A stretch of DNA of 64,000 nt from an uncultured Bacteroidota bacterium. Its GTDB lineage: Bacteria; Bacteroidota; Bacteroidia; Bacteroidales; P3. The stretch is from the NCBI GenBank assembly GCA_902800395.1, contig CADCEC010000011.1:1-64000 (forward strand), written 5' to 3'. Shown in pieces: positions 58,309-64,000 of the stretch (within the stretch, counting starts at the first letter, position 1; the number at the start of each line of letters is the position of its first letter). A model generated the notes under the pieces. It saw nothing but the letters and a program-made list of their open reading frames with translations. It searched no databases and was not told the DNA's origin. Made by a program: the position numbers and the translations under genes.

Positions 58309-60828
58309 TTATTCTTCCCCATTGGGTTCGCTCTCGTCGTAGAGGGCGTGGTAGACTTCGTAGCGCTGGTGGGTGAGTTTGCCGTCGCGGATGGTGAAGA
58401 GACTGACGGTGATGCTCTCGGGGGCGCCGTGGATATGGCAGAATTCAGGACCGTCGGGGCTGTCGAAGACCATGACATCACCTGACATGTATTCGCCGCC
58501 ATCGTCGGCATTCCAGGTGGGACCATAGACGTTGTCGTAGTAACCTTCCATGGGGTAGGCGTAGACCTTGCCGTCGACGGTGAAGACCTCGAGGGCCAGA
58601 GCCACCTGTGTGGTGTCGCCGTATTCACCGATGCGGGTCTTCCACGGGCCTTTGAATTGGAGGACGCCGTAGCCGAAGCGGTCGTTGGATTCTATCAGCT
58701 GCGAGCGCTCGGCTTTCATATTGTACTGCTTCTCGAGTTGCTTGACGACTTTGGAGGGCAGGGTCTTGGGACTGTCGAGATGGTAGGTCATCGGGACGAA
58801 AGCGTGGCTGCGGAGGTAGTCGTTGGTGACGACGACCCACATGCCCCACATCTCGTCTTCCGGCAGCATGTTGCCAGGATAGGCGAAGGCGTATTTCAGA
58901 CCCGGGGAGGGGATGGAGGGACGGCTGTGGAGCTCGCCGGGGTAGATGTCGCGGCCTTTGGAATCCTTGAGGATTTCGCCGAGGTATTTGAGAATACAGA
59001 CTTTGCCGGAGGGGGTGATGAGGTTAATGTACTTCTCGGCATTCTGGCGGAAGCTTTCCTGCAGCTCCCAGCGCTGGTGCTCGGCTTCGTAGTAGTCGGC
59101 GCTCTCCTCATTCAGCACGGGCTCCTTTACGTCGCTCCAGTAGACCATATGCATGTGGTCCTTGTCGAGGATATAGAGGAACATGGGCATGGAGGCGAGG
59201 ATCTGCTGGTCGGGGCCGATGGGACGGGTGGCGAGGTTGAGGGGGTCGGACTCGGGGGAGAAGAAGTTTTTCTTGCCCGACTGGTCGGCTTGGCTCATGG
59301 TGCCGAGTTTGTCGGTGGGACAGTAGATCTCGCAGCCTTCGAGGACGAATTTGGAGTCGAAACTGAAGAGGGTGTTGTCGTATTTGTTGCTGTAGAAGCG
59401 GCAGTCGGTGAAGGTGACATCCTTGCAGCCACGGCCTTCGACGAGGTCGTACTCCTTGTTTTGGAAGAAGTCGCAGTTGGTGAAGTGCAGCCCTTGCGAC
59501 TTGCGCAGCTGCATGATGCCGTAGGTGCAGTGGTGGACGTTGCAGTTGCGGACATCGAGATTGCGGCTCTCCATGACGTCGAAGCCATAGGTGCCGCAGC
59601 CGTAGAGGTCGCAGTCGAGGACTTCAATAATGTCGCATTTCTTCGCGCCGATGACGCCGCCGGAGCAGAAACCGTATTCGGTGTGGCCGATGGTGAGGTT
59701 CTCCACACGGCAGTGATGGCAGTTGATGAAGTAGAGACAGTAGGAGTAGCGCGGGTCGACCTCGATGCTGGCGTTGCCGGCGCCGCGGATGGTGAGGTTG
59801 TCGATATTGACGAGGTCGAGCTGCTGGCCGTCGGTCTCTCCTTCGCTGATGACGAGGGGAATAGTGCCGATGAAGTCGTCACCGGACTGAACCCAGCGGC
59901 GGCTGGGGTTGTCGGTGAAAAGGCTCTCGTTCTCGAGGACACGCGAGAGGTTGAGGTGCACGTTCTTGGCGAGGACGATGGTGCGGTTGGGACCGAGGGC
60001 GTTGAGGAACTCGCGCTCGTTGGTGACGGTATAGGTCTGCACGCCGTTGATCTCTTCGGGTCCGCGGCCGTCGTCGGCCAGACCGCCGGGGAACATGTCG
60101 GGTGAGAGCATGCTGTAGCGGTAATCATCGGGTGTGGCCTCTTCGGCTTTGATGAGTTCGAGGTTGGTGCGCTCGAGGTCGCTGAGGACGACGGTGCTGT
60201 TGTCCTTGACGGGCTTGTACCATTTCTCTTTCTTGAAGTGGTCCTGCAGGTCTTTGGATTGGAAGTTCCAGCCGTGACGGGCGAGAATTTCGTTGCGCAT
60301 GAGGCGCAGCTCCTCCTTGGGGAAGCGTGCCAGCCAGGTGGTGTTGAGCAGGTGGGTGGTGATGACTTCGGAGGTGGGCATCTGCTCGAGGTTGCGCTCC
60401 ATGAGGGTGCAGCTCTGCAGGTCGGCATTGAGGAAGTATCTCAACGTCCAGGCGGCGTCGCCCTTGTTATTGTAGAAGACCAGGAAATGGGAAACACGGT
60501 CAATGAAGAGTTTCTTCACTCTGGCTCCTTCGTTGACGCGCAGGGCGATGGCGCCGTTGCGGGAGAAGACGGAGTATTCGTTCTTGTCTTCGTTCCAGAT
60601 GAGGGCAATGCTATATTCGTCGCCGTTGATATCTTTGCCGACGAGGTCTACGGCACCACTGCTGAAGGTGCTGGCCTGATAGAAGACGGCGCCGTCCCAG
60701 AACTTGTCGCCGTTCTGGATGGGCTGGGCGAACAAGGTGAAAGATGAAAGGTGAAAGGTGAGAAGGAGTAGGAGTGAGAGGGAAGTGAGAGGGAAGTGAG
60801 AGTGGAGTGAAGGGGACAAATGCTTCAT
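58309..60828 (-). CDS. Exported right-handed beta-helix protein with YARHG domain
   Basis: 839 aa. A signal peptide is built from a repeat theme (LHSHFPLTSLSLLLLLTFHLSSFTLFAQ). A beta-sandwich-like part to about 160 follows, then a YARHG module (LMRNEILARHGWNFQSKDLQDHFKKEKWYKP, about 178-208). A right-handed parallel beta-helix spans about 270-520 (VTNEREFLNALGPNRTIVLAKNVHLNLSRVL ... VENLTIGHTEYGFCSGGV ... CKDVTFTDCRFYSNKYDNTLFS). The last 300 residues are of unknown type. A pectate-lyase-like fold suggests carbohydrate binding or cleavage, but no catalytic motif can be fixed. The signal sequence holds AGGTGAA and GAAGTGAGAG tandem units. Confidence 0.85.
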   Translation of the reverse strand: MKHLSPSLHSHFPLTSLSLLLLLTFHLSSFTLFAQPIQNGDKFWDGAVFYQASTFSSGAVDLVGKDINGDEYSIALIWNEDKNEYSVFSRNGAIALRVNEGARVKKLFIDRVSHFLVFYNNKGDAAWTLRYFLNADLQSCTLMERNLEQMPTSEVITTHLLNTTWLARFPKEELRLMRNEILARHGWNFQSKDLQDHFKKEKWYKPVKDNSTVVLSDLERTNLELIKAEEATPDDYRYSMLSPDMFPGGLADDGRGPEEINGVQTYTVTNEREFLNALGPNRTIVLAKNVHLNLSRVLENESLFTDNPSRRWVQSGDDFIGTIPLVISEGETDGQQLDLVNIDNLTIRGAGNASIEVDPRYSYCLYFINCHHCRVENLTIGHTEYGFCSGGVIGAKKCDIIEVLDCDLYGCGTYGFDVMESRNLDVRNCNVHHCTYGIMQLRKSQGLHFTNCDFFQNKEYDLVEGRGCKDVTFTDCRFYSNKYDNTLFSFDSKFVLEGCEIYCPTDKLGTMSQADQSGKKNFFSPESDPLNLATRPIGPDQQILASMPMFLYILDKDHMHMVYWSDVKEPVLNEESADYYEAEHQRWELQESFRQNAEKYINLITPSGKVCILKYLGEILKDSKGRDIYPGELHSRPSIPSPGLKYAFAYPGNMLPEDEMWGMWVVVTNDYLRSHAFVPMTYHLDSPKTLPSKVVKQLEKQYNMKAERSQLIESNDRFGYGVLQFKGPWKTRIGEYGDTTQVALALEVFTVDGKVYAYPMEGYYDNVYGPTWNADDGGEYMSGDVMVFDSPDGPEFCHIHGAPESITVSLFTIRDGKLTHQRYEVYHALYDESEPNGEE
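60738..60815. repeat. Tandem repeats in the beta-helix protein signal peptide
   Basis: AGGTGAA-like 7-nt units (about 60735-60762) followed by about 10-nt GAAGTGAGAG units (about 60775-60802). They encode most of the hydrophobic core. Confidence 0.8.
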
Positions 60829-60891
60829 ATTACAATTTATTTAATAATTCCTAATTTTTCTATATCCCATAACCTATAACCCATAACCATT

Positions 60892-61983
60892 TTATTCAGC
60901 GTAGTCGGAGAGGGTCTTCCGGACTTCGATGGGGTGCCATATGGGCTCGAAGGTGACGTATTTGCCGATGGCGCTCATTGCTTTCATGTAGGTCTCTTCG
61001 TCGCATCCCTTGTCGTTGACCGTGTATCCGCTTTCGCTGTCAATCTTGTCGCCTTTCATGTTGTACTGGTCCATCCAGGTGGTGCGGCAGACAGGACGGC
61101 TGTCCTTGATGATGCAGAATTCGCCGCGTGCGCAGCCGGTGCCACATCCACCCTGTGCCGCCACGCCGTGCTCGAAGAAGTCCAGCATGGTGTGGGGATC
61201 GGAGAGGACCAGTAACACGGGTTTGCCGTCGGCGATGGAGAAGACGGCATCGTAGAAGTCGTCAAGGGTGTGTATCTGGACCTCATAGGTGCCGTCGAGG
61301 TCGACATCGATGAGCGCATACTTGTCGAACACGACTTCGTCGCCAAGTTCCGAGGCGGCAATCATGTCGTTCAGATACTTGTTGATGTCGAAGGTCTTGC
61401 CGTATTGCTTGTCAATCTTCTCGTTGTTGCAGGTGTAGATGAAGGTGAACATGTCGGCTTTCTCGCTCACATTGCCGAGGTCTTGGCCGGAGAAGGAGAT
61501 GTGGAAGTCGTCGACGAACCAGTCGCCGCGCTCGAAGACCAGGTTGAGGATGACTTTCCTGTTTTTGAAGTTGTGGATGGTCAGTTCGACATCGGCCGAT
61601 GCTTCGGTGATATTCTTGATTTCTTTGATTTTATAGCTCCATTTCTTGTCAATATCCTGTCCGACGACCCAGTGGTCGTAGTCTCGGTAGACATACCCCA
61701 TCTCGTGGCTGAACTTGCTGCACTGGGCGTCGAGCGACAGAAAATCGGCCGAGCAGAAACGGGCATCGTCCTTGTATTTGTAGAGGGTATCGATGCGCTG
61801 GGCGATGTACTCCTTGGTGTGACGGATGGAGTCCTCATGGTCGTCGAGGACCACGTCGGCCTGAGTGGAGTCGATGCTGTCGTGCTTTTGACCGTTGCCG
61901 CCGCAACCTATTAGAAGTAAGGAGATAAGGAGGTAAGGAGATAAGGAGGTAAGGAGGGAATTAAAGGATAAATGTTTTTTCAT
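60892..61983 (-). CDS. Exported lipoprotein, DUF3828-like N-terminal half
   Basis: 363 aa. Signal MKKHLSFNSLLTSLSPYLLI then SLLLIGC with lipobox LIGC. The core is encoded by an 8-nt ATAAGGAG repeat. Residues about 50-175 (YKYKDDARFCSADFLSLDAQ ... YDHWVVGQDIDKKW ... DVELTIHNFKNRKVILNLVFERGDWFVDDF) look like a DUF3828-type domain. The second half (DVDLDGTYEVQIHTLDDFYDAVF ... GGCGTGCARGEFCIIKDSRPVCRTTW) is Cys-rich and unassigned. It forms a row of exported proteins with the beta-helix protein and the next two genes. Confidence 0.75.
   Translation of the reverse strand: MKKHLSFNSLLTSLSPYLLISLLLIGCGGNGQKHDSIDSTQADVVLDDHEDSIRHTKEYIAQRIDTLYKYKDDARFCSADFLSLDAQCSKFSHEMGYVYRDYDHWVVGQDIDKKWSYKIKEIKNITEASADVELTIHNFKNRKVILNLVFERGDWFVDDFHISFSGQDLGNVSEKADMFTFIYTCNNEKIDKQYGKTFDINKYLNDMIAASELGDEVVFDKYALIDVDLDGTYEVQIHTLDDFYDAVFSIADGKPVLLVLSDPHTMLDFFEHGVAAQGGCGTGCARGEFCIIKDSRPVCRTTWMDQYNMKGDKIDSESGYTVNDKGCDEETYMKAMSAIGKYVTFEPIWHPIEVRKTLSDYAE
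61917..61956. repeat. 8-nt tandem repeat (G/A)TAAGGAG in a lipoprotein signal peptide
   Basis: Five exact-length units alternating GTAAGGAG and ATAAGGAG encode LLTSLSPYLLISLL. The unit length is not a multiple of three. Confidence 0.93.
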
Positions 61984-62023
61984 AATCTAAGGTTTATTAT
62001 TATCAATTAATATTCTTCATTCT

Positions 62024-62845
62024 TCACTCTTCATTCTTTACTTTAAAGTATACTCCGTCGACCTTGTTCCTCTTGCCGCTGCAGACGGCTGCTTCGGGAT
62101 TTTCTTCGGAGATGAGCACCACGAAGTTCTTGAAGAAGTGGGCGCTGAAGGAATATCCGCAGTCGTTGGCCTCTTTGTAGTAGAAGCTGTTGTAGGTGGT
62201 GGCGATGAGGTCGGCGGGACGGTCGGGGAGGCTCTTGTAGTAGGATTCGTGCAGGTCGTTGATGACTTCGAAGCGCACCTTGTGGTCGCCGGCCAGCCGG
62301 AAGGTGGCGCGGCCGTTCTTCCAGGAGTTCGACGCGAGGTCCCAGTGGCGATAGACATATTCGCCGTCGAGGGCATCCTCTTTGGCGTAGTCCCAGAAAC
62401 TATTGGACGATGTCCCGATATACTCCATATTCTTCATCTCGAAGACCTGTCCGTTCTTGGGATTGGACCAGGAACCTTCGGTGAGGATGGGCTCGTTGTA
62501 GGTGGTGTCGTCAATTCTCATGCGCAAACAGCCGGTGACGGTGCCGTCGGCTTTGTACTCGTTGAGGAGGTATTCGTCGCCGGTCCAGGTACCGACAATC
62601 AGGAGGCGGATGGGTTTCTTATGGTTGGTGTAGACAATCTCACCCACGGCTACATAATCAGCGTTGACGGCGAACTCGATGGAGACACCTATCTTGTCGC
62701 CTAGCGTGCCCTCGAAATGGAAATCACCGAGGACGTCGGCCTTACAAATTGAAAATTGAAAAATGAAAAATATGCTGGCGCAGAGAAAGGAGTGAAAGGG
62801 AGTGAAAGGGAGTGAAAAGGAGTGAAAGGACAAATGTTTTTTCAT
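62024..62845 (-). CDS. Exported protein of unknown function
   Basis: 273 aa from ATG 62845 (MKKHLSFHSFSLPF; frame open to 62860). The signal peptide is made largely from AGTGAAAGGG and AATTGAAAA repeats (LPFTPFHSFLC ... FIFQFSI) and ends near SICKADV. The mature part is beta-rich (FHFEGTLGDKIGVSIEFAV ... GEIVYTNHKKPIRLLIVG; later HWDLASNSWKNGRATFRLAGDHKVRFEVI). No family recognised. The start of the mature region, a 'low-energy' beta protein with TNHKKP, resembles proteins predicted to report on envelope state, but this is only an impression. Confidence 0.7.
   Translation of the reverse strand: MKKHLSFHSFSLPFTPFHSFLCASIFFIFQFSICKADVLGDFHFEGTLGDKIGVSIEFAVNADYVAVGEIVYTNHKKPIRLLIVGTWTGDEYLLNEYKADGTVTGCLRMRIDDTTYNEPILTEGSWSNPKNGQVFEMKNMEYIGTSSNSFWDYAKEDALDGEYVYRHWDLASNSWKNGRATFRLAGDHKVRFEVINDLHESYYKSLPDRPADLIATTYNSFYYKEANDCGYSFSAHFFKNFVVLISEENPEAAVCSGKRNKVDGVYFKVKNEE
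62791..62830. repeat. 10-nt tandem repeat AGTGAAAGGG in a signal-peptide region
   Basis: Four units encode the LPFTPFHSF-type core of the signal peptide. A short stretch of the same theme is in the DUF6266 gene (about 49336-49352). Confidence 0.9.
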
Positions 62846-62907
62846 CGTAGTAATTTTCATTTAACCGTTATTGTCTATAACCAATAACCCATAACCAATA
62901 ACCTTTA

Positions 62908-64000
62908 TTATTTCACGAATTTGCTGCCGTTCCAGGTGAGTCTCTTGGTCACTTTGCCCTTGTCGGTGAAGTAGACGAACTCGATGGTTTTTCCCTGGCG
63001 GGGGAGGCTGCGGAGACAGCCCATGGAGCCTACCTCGGCTTCCATCTCGTCGCCCAGTTCAAAGGCATATTTATAGCTCATCTTCTTGGTGACGTTGTCG
63101 TACCAATAGAAAGAGAGCCCGGTGAGTTCGGTGTCGATGGGCTTGCCGTTCTGCAGGGCCACGATATTTTCACCCACCAGTTTATGCTTGCCGTCGGCAC
63201 AGTTCCAGTAGCAGTATTCGATAATGAGTTTCTCTCCTTTGGGCTCTTCGACCTCATAGCGGACATAGCCGTTCTTGGGGTCTACGGTGAATTGGGTATT
63301 CTTGGGCAGGGCTTTTCCTTTCAGGTGTTTGTTCCAGTCTGTGGCCATAGCGTTGAGGGCTTCGCCGAGTTCCTCGCGGGAGAGGATGGCGGTGACGAAG
63401 TCGCTGATGTCGGGCTTCTGACCCTTGAACTTCACGGGGAAGGACTCGTCGAGGTTCTCTTCGAATTTCTTCATCTTCTCCCTGTCGATATCGACCCTGT
63501 CGAAGACGGGCTGCATGCCGTTCCAGGCGAAGTGGTGGGCGTAGATGAACGGCAGGTCATACTCCAAGATAATCATTTCCTTGCCTTTGCGGGGCAGCTT
63601 GTGCGCTATTTGGCTGCCCTCACCCTTACGGTGAAAGTCGGAGAGGATGTTGGGTTCGGGAGTCAGACGCTTGGTCGTGGGGTTGTAGTCGTAGAAGCAA
63701 ACCACCTCAAGTTCGGGGTCGGTGGGCTTGCCAATCATGATGGCGAAGAGCTTGTGTCCGTTGTCGCGGTTCCACACGCAGGCTTGCATGTAGAGGCCGT
63801 CGGTGCCGGCGTTGTCCACTTCGACGTAGCCGTTGGTGGCGTCGATGGTCACATAGTAGCCCACCTCGGGGTCAAGCACCTTGTGGTCAAGTCCTTGCTC
63901 CATCACGCTGCAGGCGTCGCGGGTGACGTAGGTGGGCCAGGTCTGGTGGAAGGCTTCCAGCAGGATGCCGATACTGCCGTTCAGCACATTCTCGATGGGT
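62908..64000 (-). CDS. Uncharacterised protein with internal duplication, 5' partial
   Basis: The frame is open to the window edge, with no ATG near it (a GTG is at 63987), so the N-terminus lies outside. At least 364 residues are present. Two halves of about 130 residues match each other: VTIDATNGYVEV ... NRDNGHKLFAIMIGKPTD.ELEVVCFYDYNPTTKRL against TVDPKNGYVRYEV ... NCADGKHKLVGENIVALQNGKPIDTELTGLSFYWYDNVTKKM. Both end with LPR.GK..I..EY and WNG. No known family. It probably belongs to the same set of exported proteins as its neighbours. Confidence 0.75.
   Translation of the reverse strand, partial: PIENVLNGSIGILLEAFHQTWPTYVTRDACSVMEQGLDHKVLDPEVGYYVTIDATNGYVEVDNAGTDGLYMQACVWNRDNGHKLFAIMIGKPTDPELEVVCFYDYNPTTKRLTPEPNILSDFHRKGEGSQIAHKLPRKGKEMIILEYDLPFIYAHHFAWNGMQPVFDRVDIDREKMKKFEENLDESFPVKFKGQKPDISDFVTAILSREELGEALNAMATDWNKHLKGKALPKNTQFTVDPKNGYVRYEVEEPKGEKLIIEYCYWNCADGKHKLVGENIVALQNGKPIDTELTGLSFYWYDNVTKKMSYKYAFELGDEMEAEVGSMGCLRSLPRQGKTIEFVYFTDKGKVTKRLTWNGSKFVK

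Overview
The window looks like chromosomal DNA of a Bacteroidales bacterium (Bacteroidota). Promoters have the Bacteroidota form (TTTG near -33, TAnnTTTG near -7), and there are DUF4294, DUF6266, lipocalin-like, UpxY and CarboxypepD_reg/TonB-receptor genes. Type IX secretion (T9SS) is in use: a PorT gene lies at 56.5-57.2 kb and at least four products end in a T9SS type A sorting domain. Base composition is moderately GC-rich in genes, with AT-rich spacers. I see no phage, conjugative element, insertion sequence or CRISPR array.

Layout. 0-2.4 kb: operon of a DRTGG protein, an RsbW-like ATPase and an [FeFe]-hydrogenase-like protein that has lost the proton-relay cysteine (probable H2 or redox sensor). 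2.4-6.3 kb: UPF1-like helicase, esterase-LysM protein, SDR dehydrogenase. 6.3-12.7 kb: leftward run of transketolase C-half fused to a zinc ribbon, VWA protein, secreted M14 carboxypeptidase, UpxY antiterminator, short ComEC, nitroreductase. 12.8-14.7 kb: two tRNA-Val genes flanking a structured leader RNA, two tiny lipoproteins and a helix-hairpin-helix protein. 14.7-20.2 kb: DAACS symporter, COG0731 radical SAM protein, ABC exporter pair, DUF4294 protein, NlpC/P60 peptidase. 20.3-25.9 kb: lysS, lipocalin-like lipoprotein, MBL hydrolase, ung and a membrane-anchored AraC-type regulator in one close-packed run. 25.9-31.1 kb: putative operator repeats, a 36-aa membrane peptide, a BspA-like secreted LRR protein and three small lipoproteins. 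31.3-40.2 kb: TonB receptor, holA, acyl-CoA ligase, WG-repeat protein, RNase R. 40.2-42.5 kb: cobalamin riboswitch driving a T9SS-secreted protein. 42.6-49.2 kb: coiled-coil lipoprotein, uvrB, FAD oxidoreductase, LTA-synthase-like sulfatase. 49.2-64 kb: DUF6266 protein, an 1852-aa T9SS protein, porT, ansA and four exported proteins of unknown role.

The most unusual signal is not a gene. Short tandem repeats with 7-10 nt units recur in several fixed themes (AATTGAG, CTTTCCA, AAAGTTT, ATAAGGAG, AAGCAATC, CTAGATTTA, AGTGAAAGGG, GGTTATG, AATGAAG and others). The same themes fill intergenic gaps and lie inside genes in frame. Inside genes they form signal peptides, interdomain linkers of housekeeping enzymes and the junctions before T9SS sorting domains. 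One theme is read in different frames and on both strands in different genes. Other leads are the riboswitch-controlled T9SS protein, the structured leader at 13.1 kb, operator-like repeats beside the AraC regulator, and a six-unit 22-nt array at 28.5 kb.
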